Source: Pseudochrobactrum sp. sp1633 (GTDB lineage: Bacteria > Pseudomonadota > Alphaproteobacteria > Rhizobiales > Rhizobiaceae). Taken from it: DNA of 64,000 bases. Position 1 is the first letter of the stretch. Every line of letters begins with the position of its first letter. Position numbers and translations under genes: made by a program. The stretch lies in contig NZ_JARRAE010000006.1 of the NCBI RefSeq assembly GCF_030376605.1, positions 124,001-188,000 of the forward strand, written 5' to 3'. The notes under the pieces were generated by a model. The model did not search any database, was not told where the DNA came from, and saw only the letters and a program-made list of their open reading frames with translations. Below, in pieces: positions 10,334 to 18,208 of this stretch.

Positions 10334-11740
10334 ATGATGATGGCTGTAGCCATGTTGTTTCCTGCCATGTTTGATTTGCGCGACGGCACACCGGACTGGT
10401 TGATTTTCATCCGCTCATCCCTGTTTACCGCCGGTGTTTCTTCTCTGGTGTTTCTTTCAACCCAAAACAGTCATGTCCGCTTTTCCCCGCGCCTTGGTTT
10501 CTTACTAACCGTTTCGCTCTGGGTTACGGCCGCATTGCTCGGCTCCATACCGTTTTATTTCTCGCATCTGCCAATCAGTTTTGCCACGGCACTGTTTGAA
10601 TCCACCTCCGGTATTACAGCCACCGGCTCCACCGCTCTTACCGGCCTTGACCAGATGCCCCGCGGTATTCTGATCTGGCGCTCGCTGTTGTGCTGGATCG
10701 GCGGTATCGGGTTTATCGGTTTGGCGCTGTTGCTGCTGCCATCCTTGCGCATCGGCGGTGTACAGCTGTTCCATATGGAATCCTCTGATAAGTCAGAGAA
10801 AATTCTGCCGCGCGTCAACCAACTGGCGATCGGCATTATTATCGCCTATTGCGGTTTGACCATCCTGTGCATCATTTCCTTCTTTGCAGCAGGAATGGGC
10901 ATGTTCGATGCCATCAATCACGGGCTGACAACGATTTCCACGGCTGGTTATTCAACCCACGACAGCTCTTTCGGCTTTTTCAACGGCAATAATGCTATTC
11001 TGATTGTTGCAATGGTATTCATGACACTCGGCTCACTGCCGTTTATTCTCTACATCAAAGCCGTCATACCGCAGCAAATGCCCAATCTGCTCGACCCGCA
11101 GGTTAAGCTGTTTCTGACATTGATTGTGCTATTTACTTTCGCCTTGGCTGTTTTGCTGCGGGTCAGTTCAGACATGCCTTTCGGTAAAGCTCTGATTACC
11201 GCAGGTTTTCATTTCATATCTGTACTCACAACGACAGGCTTTGCCACAGAGGACTACACGCTCTGGGGGCCTGCGGCTGTCGGCGTGTTCTTTCTGGCAT
11301 CATTTGTCGGCGGTTGTGCGGGTTCCACATCGGGCGGCATGAAAATCAACCGCATCATCATTCTCTGGCGCACAACACAGGCCAGCCTGACACGTCTGGT
11401 TATGCCCCATGCGGTTGTGAAAGCGCGTTACGGCTCAACGGAAATTACCTCCGATATTGCGCAAAGCGCGCTGCTTTATCTGTTCTTATATTTCTCATCG
11501 CTGGTGCTCGGCACAATGGCGCTTGCAGTCTTCGGGCTGGATTTCATCTCAGCCTTTACCGGCGCGCTCACCGCCCTCTCCAATGTCGGCCCCGGCCTTG
11601 GTGAAACCATCGGCCCTGCAGGCAACTTCTCCACCATCAATGATAATGCACTATGGGTGCTGAGCTATCTGATGCTGGCCGGTCGTCTGGAACTGATCAC
11701 CGTGGTTATTCTGTTCACCCGTGCCTTTTGGGTACGCTGA
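10334..11740 (+). CDS. TrkH-family potassium uptake protein
   Basis: A 468-residue polytopic membrane protein, the pore subunit of a Trk potassium system, which needs a cytosolic TrkA-type gating subunit not seen here. The four pore-loop repeats are recognisable: SGITATGSTAL, LTTISTAGYST, VLTTTGFATEDY and ALSNVGPGLGE, each with the selectivity Gly. CAGSTSGGMKINR is the usual intramembrane loop. The N-terminus is uncertain: three ATGs stand at 10334, 10337 and 10340, the third having the best spacing from AGGG. The frame stays open back to 10241 without ATG, GTG or TTG and encodes residues resembling the missing first helix (RIIFRFVSNICARLG). Function is secure, start is not. Confidence 0.9.
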   Translation: MMMAVAMLFPAMFDLRDGTPDWLIFIRSSLFTAGVSSLVFLSTQNSHVRFSPRLGFLLTVSLWVTAALLGSIPFYFSHLPISFATALFESTSGITATGSTALTGLDQMPRGILIWRSLLCWIGGIGFIGLALLLLPSLRIGGVQLFHMESSDKSEKILPRVNQLAIGIIIAYCGLTILCIISFFAAGMGMFDAINHGLTTISTAGYSTHDSSFGFFNGNNAILIVAMVFMTLGSLPFILYIKAVIPQQMPNLLDPQVKLFLTLIVLFTFALAVLLRVSSDMPFGKALITAGFHFISVLTTTGFATEDYTLWGPAAVGVFFLASFVGGCAGSTSGGMKINRIIILWRTTQASLTRLVMPHAVVKARYGSTEITSDIAQSALLYLFLYFSSLVLGTMALAVFGLDFISAFTGALTALSNVGPGLGETIGPAGNFSTINDNALWVLSYLMLAGRLELITVVILFTRAFWVR

Positions 11741-11992
11741 TCAGAGCAGTTCACGAAAAACTGATCCGCTGACATAAAAGAAAATGATGCAGAATGGTTG
11801 ATAATTTCAATTAACCATTCTCATTGTTTCATTCATGCTATAATGCAGTGACTCTAAAGCAATTCTTGGAAAAGCTGCAAACGGCAATCAGCCTTGCATT
11901 GTTGTTATATAATTGCTTTATGCATTCACACGATATCCATACTGCCGTCCGGCAGTTAACCGCTTTCTATTGCACCCTCTTACGGAGTTCCT
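11741..11992 (+). other. lrp upstream region
   Basis: A 252-base AT-rich region with a perfect TATAAT at 11908-11913 but no clear -35 box. Lrp genes are often autoregulated, so an activator- or repressor-bound promoter is plausible. No terminator was recognised for the upstream TrkH gene. Confidence 0.3.
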
Positions 11993-12463
11993 ATGCCGAT
12001 TAAGGTTGATCTTGACGATATTGACTGGAAAATTCTGCGGGAACTGCAAAATGACGGGCGGATGACAAATGTCGAACTGGCAGAGCGGGTTGGCATTTCA
12101 GCGCCGCCATGCCTGCGACGCGTTCGCAAGCTCGAAGAGAGCGGCATTATTCAGGGCTATCAGGCGATCATCAAAGGTGAAGCCGTTGGTCAGGATCTCG
12201 TAGCCTTCTGTTCCATCGGCCTGAAACATCAGTCCGACAGCGAATTGAAAGCCTTTGCCGAAAAAACCAAGTCCTGGTCGCTGGTGCGCCGCGCATGGAT
12301 GGTTTCAGGTGAATCCGATTTTCTGCTGCATTGCGTAGCGCCAAATCTCAATGCATTCCAAACATTTGTCATTGAAGAGCTGACAGCCACACCAAATGTG
12401 GATTCCGTGCGTACAGCGCTGACGATCCGACCGGTCAAAGATGAAGTGCTGATTGCGATTTAA
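11993..12463 (+). CDS. lrp: Lrp/AsnC-family transcriptional regulator
   Basis: A 156-residue regulator with an N-terminal helix-turn-helix (about 8-65; DIDWKILRELQNDGRMTN, VGISAPPCLRRVRKLEESG) and a C-terminal RAM ligand-binding domain (about 75-150). Such proteins assemble into octamers and control amino-acid metabolism in response to leucine or related ligands. GGAG lies five bases before the ATG. In rhizobia an lrp gene also lies near trxB. It converges with the glycosyltransferase gene and shares one bidirectional terminator with it. Whether it is a global regulator or a specific AsnC-like one cannot be read from the sequence. Confidence 0.9.
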   Translation: MPIKVDLDDIDWKILRELQNDGRMTNVELAERVGISAPPCLRRVRKLEESGIIQGYQAIIKGEAVGQDLVAFCSIGLKHQSDSELKAFAEKTKSWSLVRRAWMVSGESDFLLHCVAPNLNAFQTFVIEELTATPNVDSVRTALTIRPVKDEVLIAI

Positions 12464-12488
12464 ATTCGCTCAACCCAATAATGAACAT

Positions 12489-12519
12489 TAAAAAAGCCGG
12501 TTAAAACCGGCTTTTTTTA
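12489..12519. terminator. Shared bidirectional terminator of lrp and the wadC-like gene
   Basis: A near-perfect palindrome with A6 and T7 flanks around GCCGGTT/AACCGGC. The stop codon of the minus-strand gene (12517-12519) lies in the T-run. Confidence 0.9.
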
Positions 12520-13596
12520 TTTCTGTGCGAAAATATGGTCGTAAAACTCGCCAATCGTTTTCGCTTCGCGTTCAAGCGGGAAAAACTCTCTCACCCGCTG
12601 CAAACCTTTTTCCGCATGCTGCGCAGCCAGCGCAGGGTCGCGCAGATAATTCTCAATCGCAGGCGCCATTGTTGCACCGGAAGGCACCACATATCCGGTC
12701 TCGCCTTCAATCACGATTTCAGGATAGGCACCGGCATCACTGGTAACAACAGCCGTTTTGGAAGCCATAGCCTCAAGCGGCGTCAGGCCAAAACCTTCGG
12801 TACGGGACGGCGCCACATAAACATCAAGGCGACGATACCATGCACTGATACTGTCGCCCGCAGGATCAGCACTGACAAACGGGACTTCGCCTAAAAAGAT
12901 AATCCGCTCTGCAAGACCCGCTTTTGCAACTTTATCCTGCAGCTCTTTCTCAAAGCCCTGATGCTCAGCTGTTGCACGCCCTGCCACCACTGCAGTCCAT
13001 TCAGGATAGCGCGGCAACAGTTCAATCATCGCATCAACAAAAAGGTCGGTGCCTTTTTGGTGGCGTACACGTCCGAAACAGCCGATGGCATATTTGCCGG
13101 GCAAACCGGTTGCAGAAAAATGATCCTGCGGCACGCGTGGCGGATGAAACTGCTCCAGATCAATGCCATGCATACTAACAATATGCGGCACTTCCAGATA
13201 GCTGGCAGTGCGCCCGCTTGTTGCCAGAACACCGTCCATACGGCGGATCAGCCATTTGGTGAATTTCTTATGGTGGCGCTGTGAAGCTGAGGTGAAAATC
13301 ACCTTCAGCTTCATTCGCAGCACATCGCGCATCAAAATCCCTGCCAGCATTTCGACATTTCGTCGGGCATGCCAGATACGGAATTTTTTGCCGGAAGCAG
13401 GCTTGCGCCACAGTCCTCTAAGATCCCGCAAGTTCACATGCGGCAGGTCATCCGGCAGTCCCCGTCCGACGGCAGCAATTCTTATTCCCATTTTACGCTG
13501 CACCGGCACCAGCTGGACAATCGTCGAGGTGACGCCGGAGAGACGTTTTTTAAAATTCGGAGCAAGAACATCCGTGTCGATAAGGGGAACACGCAC
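12517..13596 (-). CDS. wadC: Lipopolysaccharide core mannosyltransferase (WadC/LpcC-like, GT4)
   Basis: A 359-residue GT-B glycosyltransferase of family GT4. The C-terminal half carries the nucleotide-sugar site: FGRVRHQKGTDLFVDAM near 175-190 and APSRTEGFGLTPLEAMAS near 272, with the E-x7-E motif. The order trxB, TrkH, Lrp, glycosyltransferase, greA matches the Brucella region that encodes WadC, the mannosyltransferase starting the lateral branch of the LPS core, homologous to Rhizobium LpcC. The start is GTG at 13596, three bases after the greA stop, so the two are probably one operon; the ribosome-binding site is weak and coupling is likely. The stop falls inside the terminator. Family is sure, orthology inferred. 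Confidence 0.82.
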   Translation of the reverse strand: MRVPLIDTDVLAPNFKKRLSGVTSTIVQLVPVQRKMGIRIAAVGRGLPDDLPHVNLRDLRGLWRKPASGKKFRIWHARRNVEMLAGILMRDVLRMKLKVIFTSASQRHHKKFTKWLIRRMDGVLATSGRTASYLEVPHIVSMHGIDLEQFHPPRVPQDHFSATGLPGKYAIGCFGRVRHQKGTDLFVDAMIELLPRYPEWTAVVAGRATAEHQGFEKELQDKVAKAGLAERIIFLGEVPFVSADPAGDSISAWYRRLDVYVAPSRTEGFGLTPLEAMASKTAVVTSDAGAYPEIVIEGETGYVVPSGATMAPAIENYLRDPALAAQHAEKGLQRVREFFPLEREAKTIGEFYDHIFAQK

Positions 13597-13599
13597 TGG

Positions 13600-14073
13600 T
13601 CAAATATATCTCATACCAAGAATTTCATAGGAACGGGCACCGCCCGGCGCATTGAATTCCACAGTATCGCCTGCGCTTTTGCCGATCAAGGCACGCGCAA
13701 TCGGTGAAGAGATAGAAATGCGGCCTTTTTTAACATCCGCTTCCTGATCGCCCACGATCTGATAAATGCGCTCTTCTTCGCTGTCTTCATCAATCAGCGT
13801 AACAGTCGCACCGAATTTAATGGTCGTGCCAGTGAGCTTAGAAATATCAATCACTTCAGCGCGGGCGATATAATCTTCCACTTCGCCAATGCGGCCTTCA
13901 TTCAGGCTCTGCGCTTCTTTCGCTGCATGATATTCGGCATTTTCAGAAAGATCGCCATGTGCGCGCGCTTCCGAAATCGCTTCGATAATGCGCGGACGCT
14001 CTTCCTGCTGACGCCAGCGCAGTTCCTCTTTAAGCTGATCAAAGCCAGCCTGTGTCATAGGGAACTTTTCCAT
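13600..14073 (-). CDS. greA: Transcription elongation factor GreA
   Basis: A 157-residue Gre factor, which enters the RNA polymerase secondary channel and stimulates cleavage of backtracked RNA. The N-terminal coiled coil carries the acidic tip [20 protein letters not shown] (D and E residues for catalysis), followed by the FKBP-like C-terminal domain. The start at 14073 ([11 protein letters not shown]) is set by AAGGA seven bases upstream and the family N-terminus; the frame is open further upstream but that part is leader. A terminator-like hairpin stands about 135 bases upstream in the leader. The glycosyltransferase gene follows after three bases. Confidence 0.96.
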   Translation of the reverse strand: MEKFPMTQAGFDQLKEELRWRQQEERPRIIEAISEARAHGDLSENAEYHAAKEAQSLNEGRIGEVEDYIARAEVIDISKLTGTTIKFGATVTLIDEDSEEERIYQIVGDQEADVKKGRISISSPIARALIGKSAGDTVEFNAPGGARSYEILGMRYI

Positions 14074-14780
14074 GCCCTGTCCTTTCTCATGCCTGTGCGC
14101 GGTCTTCAATCGCGCTAAAACACTTCGCAGCCTGCGGTTACGAAAATGTATAAACAAAAAAATGAGAGTATTCTGCCTCCCGTTCCGGACACAAAACACT
14201 CCGAGACTCAAAAATAAAACGGCCACCGAAGCAGTGCCTCGGAACCGTTCATCATTCATCATCTGTTTCAGTTATCGTGCCAGCTTTGCAAACAAAAAGA
14301 AAGAGCAAAAAGCATCGGCAAAAAACTTGTGAAAAACTTCGGCTCCGTCAATCATACGCCAAGTTTTTCTGAAACAAAATTTTAAAAAAACTGTTCTTTT
14401 TTACTAAAAACAGTCAAGATTTTTTACATGAGTTAAGCGAAATAAAAACGCTCAGGCAATACATAAGACTTCAGTATAAAGTATTATATGCCTGATGATT
14501 TCAGAAAATCTCAATTTAATGCGCTCAGAATCATTTCAGCTATACGTTGCGGTGACATAGCACCGATGAAATCCGGCTTGCTTTCCTGCAATAATACAGC
14601 ATAGTGGCCGCTGTTTTGCACTCTGTCCTGCCCTGCTCCTGTCCGGATCAGCTTTTAAATCTGTCCTGTTTGAAACAGATAACAGCCGCCCGGGAAACAT
14701 GGAAAGCAGCGCCCTGCAAAAGACCGCAGGGATTGGTGCTGAATAACTATCAGCGACTTCTTATATTCCGCAGGCTTCCA
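14074..14780. other. Divergent region between greA and the EamA transporter gene
   Basis: A 707-base, AT-rich region. It holds the greA leader with its internal terminator (14208-14249), a weak AT-rich inverted repeat ACTGTT/AAACAGT (about 14390-14413) and, towards the EamA gene, no supported ORF although a frame is open from 14604. The greA promoter must lie above 14250. Confidence 0.4.
14208..14249 (-). terminator. Terminator-like hairpin in the greA leader
   Basis: On the minus strand AACGG/CCGTT closes a longer hairpin with an inner CCGA/TCGG stem, followed by TTTTATTTTTG. It lies 135 bases before the greA start. It could end a short leader RNA or act as an attenuator. Confidence 0.55.
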
Positions 14781-15698
14781 ATGACCCAGTCACGCGCTAA
14801 CTTACTGCTTCTTTTCGCCGGCCTGATCTGGGGGCTTGGATTCGTCGCCCAGTCGACAGCGATGGAAAACATCGGGCCGCTCACTTTTATCGGCCTGCGA
14901 TTTATCGTGGCGACTGCAACAGTTGCGCCTTTCGCATTTATGGAAACCAAACGCGCTTCCAAACCGCTCACACTGTCAGATTTTAAAGCCTTTATCATCC
15001 TTGGCAGCATGTTGTTCTCTGGCATGGTTTTGCAGCAAACCGGCCTGCTCACGACATCCGTTACCAATGCGGGCTTTCTGACCGGACTTTACGTGGTTCT
15101 GGTGCCTATTCTGGGTGTGATTTTATTTTCGCAATGGCCGCATCCGGTTGTCTGGATCTGCGCAGTACTCAGCCTTACCGGCATATTCATGTTGTCCGGC
15201 GGTTCTCTTGACGGTTTCAGTCAGGGCGACTGGCTGATGATGGCGGGTGCTTTCTTCTGGGCTCTTCAGGGGCTGTTCATTGCCCGCTATGCTCTGCGTA
15301 TCGGCAAACCTGTCACTATGGCCTGCATTCAGTTTGCCGTTGTGGCCGTTGCCGGCCTTATTTGCGCAGTCATTTTTGAAAAAATTGAGTGGCAGACAAT
15401 TCAGGCTGCGGCACCGGAAGTGCTGTTTACCGGTATCTTCTCGTCCGGCGTGGCCTTTACGTTGCAGGCTATCGGCACGCGTTATACCAGTGCTCCGCAA
15501 GCCGCAATCTTCCTTTCATCCGAGGCTTTATTTGCCGCACTGTTCGGCGCGATACTCCTGAGCGAGCGCCTGCCAGCCATTGGCCTTGCCGGTTGCGCCC
15601 TGATTTTCCTCTCCATGCTGATGGTGGAAATTATTCCCCGTCTCCGCTTTAGAAAAACAAGACGACCACAACCTGTTCTTGCAGAAAGCACCGAGTGA
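14781..15698 (+). CDS. EamA/DMT-family inner-membrane transporter
   Basis: A 305-residue protein with ten predicted hydrophobic segments in two repeated EamA halves (GLIWGLGFVAQS in the first, GAFFWALQGLFIARYA in the second), typical of drug/metabolite exporters. The start MTQSRANLLLLFAG at 14781 has CAGG eight bases before it and gives the normal N-terminus; a 59-residue upstream extension lacks any transporter features. It stands alone with its own terminator. The substrate cannot be predicted. Confidence 0.9.
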   Translation: MTQSRANLLLLFAGLIWGLGFVAQSTAMENIGPLTFIGLRFIVATATVAPFAFMETKRASKPLTLSDFKAFIILGSMLFSGMVLQQTGLLTTSVTNAGFLTGLYVVLVPILGVILFSQWPHPVVWICAVLSLTGIFMLSGGSLDGFSQGDWLMMAGAFFWALQGLFIARYALRIGKPVTMACIQFAVVAVAGLICAVIFEKIEWQTIQAAAPEVLFTGIFSSGVAFTLQAIGTRYTSAPQAAIFLSSEALFAALFGAILLSERLPAIGLAGCALIFLSMLMVEIIPRLRFRKTRRPQPVLAESTE

Positions 15699-15740
15699 TA
15701 CACATCTGCATTCAAAACAGCACGAATATGATTTAAAAGT

Positions 15741-15787
15741 CACGCAGGCACTTCAAACCATATGAATTGCCTGCGTCTTGTATTTTA
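15741..15787 (+). terminator. Probable terminator of the EamA transporter gene
   Basis: ACGCAGGCA/TGCCTGCGT forms a 9-bp stem with an inner TTCA/TGAA, followed by CTTGTATTTT. Confidence 0.6.
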
Positions 15788-15917
15788 ACAGATTGCCAGA
15801 GCAGCCAATTACTGCTTTTAAAAATACACAGAACATCATCCTGCTTTCGCAGGAAGTGTTCAAATTGATTATGGTCGTGATTTCAGGTCTCAGCTACCGG
15901 CAAGGATAAGACAGCGA

Positions 15918-17093
15918 ATGACTCGTATTCTGTTTCTGGCATTCGTTTCCATTATACTCAGCGGCTGCACCGGATCGCGCGCTGTGCTCTGGCATGGCCC
16001 CAATTCCAGCCCTGCTGCTGTTGCAGCCGGAAATGCCGCGTTTGTCAAACCGGCCAAACCGGCAGCAGTTGTTCCGGTTTATATTGCGACAAGCCGCCAG
16101 CGCAGCGATGACTTTTCTATGCCATATAATGCCAAGCGCTCAGACCAGCTCAACTTCTCGCGCGTTGATGTCGGCATTCCGAAAGCCCACGTAAAGGGTG
16201 TTGTGGAAAAAACCGGTTATAAACCTGATCCGGCCAAGCATTTTGCGGCAGTCAGTTTCCAGCCGTATGATAGCGCCCAAACTTTTGTCAATCAGCTCAA
16301 TCAGGCCTTGGACAAGCAAGCTCCAAAAGATCAGGAACTGCTGGTTTTTGTGCATGGCTATAATAATAACTTTGCTGACAGTACCTTCCGCGCCGCGCAA
16401 TTTACACATGATTACGGGCTGAAATCCGTCACAATTCATTATGCATGGCCGTCTGCCGCTTCCCTCGGCCTCTATGTTTATGATCGTGACAGCGCCAATT
16501 TCGCCCGCGACGGTCTGGCAGACCTGCTGAAACTGGCAGCAAAAACTAAGGCAAAGCGTATCCTGCTCGTCGGGCACTCTATGGGCAGCTTTGTGACAAT
16601 GGAAGCATTGCGCACCCTCTCGCTCAATGAAGAGCAGGCCACACTGAAGCGTCTGACCAATGTGCTTCTTGCAGCACCTGACATTGATCTGGATGTGTTT
16701 GAAAAGCAGATCAAAGACGTAGCACCGTTACCACCGATGGCTGTTCTTGTTTCACGTAACGACAGCGCGCTGAATATCTCTGGCCGGATTACCGGCGGCC
16801 ATTCCCGCGTAGGCGACGGCAGCAGCATTGAAACGCTGCAAAAATACGGCATTGCCGTGCTGGATGCCAGCAGTGTTGATGGCGGAGCGCACAGTGTGTT
16901 TGCCTCATCCCCGACGCTTATGGCACTGGTGAGTGACGGCAGCCTGTCTCTCAATACGCTGAAAGGCGAAGGGCAGACCTCCGGTCAGGCAATTCTGGCA
17001 GACGGGTCCAATGTGATTACCGGTGCAGCCTCTATGGTCATTTATCTGCCCGGTCGCATTCTGACTGCCGCAGCCACAGGTTTCCAGCAATAG
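15918..17093 (+). CDS. Lipoprotein alpha/beta hydrolase (DUF900 family)
   Basis: A 391-residue predicted envelope lipoprotein: a short hydrophobic signal followed by the lipobox LSGC with Cys17 as the lipidation site, then an alpha/beta hydrolase domain of the DUF900/COG4782 type. LLVFVHGYNNNF near 141-152 is the oxyanion-side strand, and GHSMGS near 219-224 is the nucleophile elbow with Ser221. A catalytic His is likely near GGAHSVF (about 322). Substrate unknown; probably an esterase. The region around 16000-16050 encodes an Ala-rich linker. It is monocistronic with a strong terminator. Confidence 0.87.
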   Translation: MTRILFLAFVSIILSGCTGSRAVLWHGPNSSPAAVAAGNAAFVKPAKPAAVVPVYIATSRQRSDDFSMPYNAKRSDQLNFSRVDVGIPKAHVKGVVEKTGYKPDPAKHFAAVSFQPYDSAQTFVNQLNQALDKQAPKDQELLVFVHGYNNNFADSTFRAAQFTHDYGLKSVTIHYAWPSAASLGLYVYDRDSANFARDGLADLLKLAAKTKAKRILLVGHSMGSFVTMEALRTLSLNEEQATLKRLTNVLLAAPDIDLDVFEKQIKDVAPLPPMAVLVSRNDSALNISGRITGGHSRVGDGSSIETLQKYGIAVLDASSVDGGAHSVFASSPTLMALVSDGSLSLNTLKGEGQTSGQAILADGSNVITGAASMVIYLPGRILTAAATGFQQ

Positions 17094-17104
17094 ACAACAT
17101 AGTT

Positions 17105-17147
17105 ACACAGCCCCGCAGGTGTTTTCTCTGCGGGGCTGTGATTTTTC
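17105..17147 (+). terminator. Terminator of the hydrolase gene
   Basis: CACAGCCCCGCAG/CTGCGGGGCTGTG, a 13-bp perfect stem followed by ATTTTTC. Confidence 0.92.
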
Positions 17148-17497
17148 ATAATAACCACGTTTAACAATATTCATATCAATTGCGAAAATAAGATATTATA
17201 TTGCAACAATATGCATTCAGGTTGCATTCACATACCCCCGTATAAGTTCAGGAAAATATCGCAAGACGTGCTTTGAAGCATGTTGCGGAAGCCCGGAGGC
17301 CAACATCTTTAAGGATGACGGCATCTGTTCGGAACATGCGCTTGTGGTGAAAAGACGGAACCGCCATGCAGGGTCATTCGTTTAGAATATATAAGCGCCC
17401 TTTTGACGCTCCGATCACGAACAAGCCGCGATAAAGAGCAGAGACGGCTCTCTGCATCAAAATCAAAACCGGATAATTCATCACGGGGAGAACGACA
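17148..17497 (+). other. SH3-protein upstream region
   Basis: A 350-base spacer. The only notable structure is an inverted repeat ATGTTG/CAACAT (17280-17306) enclosing a GC-rich segment and followed by CTTT; it could be leader structure of the SH3 protein mRNA. No ORF was supported. Confidence 0.3.
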
Positions 17498-18034
17498 ATG
17501 AAACGGGTTATAAAATCAGCACTGATTGCTTTTGCCCTGCTTTCTGCAACCGCAGCACAGGCGGCAAATGCGATTGTAACAACCAATCTTAACCTGCGTA
17601 CCGGACCAGGCACCAATTACCGCACACTCGGCTCCATCCCGAACGGAGCGCGCGTGGATGTGCGCGGCTGCACAAGCGGCTATGGCTGGTGTCAGGTGAG
17701 CTATGCAGGGCGCTCCGGCTGGGCCTCCTCCCGCTATCTCGCAGTACGGGAAGGCTCGTCCGGCGGCTACAGCAACAATAATTTCGGCAATACAGCCGCT
17801 GCTATCGGTATTCCGCTGATTGCCGGTGTGGTTATCGGCTCCGCACTTAACAATGACCGATACGATCGGTATGACCGCTGGGATCGTCCGTATTATCGTC
17901 CGCACCGCCCGCATTATCGTCCGGGCTGGAACGGTCACCGCCCGAACCGTCCGGGTTGGGAAAACGGCCACCGTCCGAACCGCCCGAACTGGAACCGTCC
18001 GCGCCGTATGGGCGAAGGTCCGCACGGCCAGTAA
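17498..18034 (+). CDS. Secreted SH3-domain protein with Arg/Pro-rich repeat tail
   Basis: A 178-residue protein with a signal peptide (about 1-23, ending AAQAAN), a bacterial SH3 domain (about 24-85; VTTNLNLRTGPGTNYRTLGS, GWCQVSYAGRSGWASSRYL), a short hydrophobic glycine-rich segment (about 100-118) and a low-complexity tail of HRPNRPGW-type and YDRYDRW repeats. Bacterial SH3 domains of this kind usually bind cell-wall material. GGGGAG precedes the start at a good distance. The repeat DNA around 17860-18000 is imperfect and in frame. Function is not known beyond likely envelope location. Confidence 0.87.
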   Translation: MKRVIKSALIAFALLSATAAQAANAIVTTNLNLRTGPGTNYRTLGSIPNGARVDVRGCTSGYGWCQVSYAGRSGWASSRYLAVREGSSGGYSNNNFGNTAAAIGIPLIAGVVIGSALNNDRYDRYDRWDRPYYRPHRPHYRPGWNGHRPNRPGWENGHRPNRPNWNRPRRMGEGPHGQ

Positions 18035-18063
18035 GCCGGTATAATCTCTACAGGCATAATCTG

Positions 18064-18096
18064 AACGCCGCAGTATCGTCTGCGGCGTTTTTATTT
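18064..18096 (+). terminator. Terminator of the SH3-protein gene
   Basis: AACGCCGCAG, 6-base loop, CTGCGGCGTTTTTATTT. Confidence 0.9.
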
Positions 18097-18208
18097 CAGA
18101 ACAAATAGCAGCCGAAATCAAAAACGTACTCTTTTCGTTCTATACTTACTTGCCTATATTCGGTATAGCTATTTGAAGTCCATATCCGTCCGCTGAGAGA
18201 GTTCTGGC

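Noticed and set aside
14604-14780. A 59-residue N-terminal extension of the EamA transporter
   Set aside because: No ribosome-binding site and no membrane features; the start at 14781 gives the normal family N-terminus.
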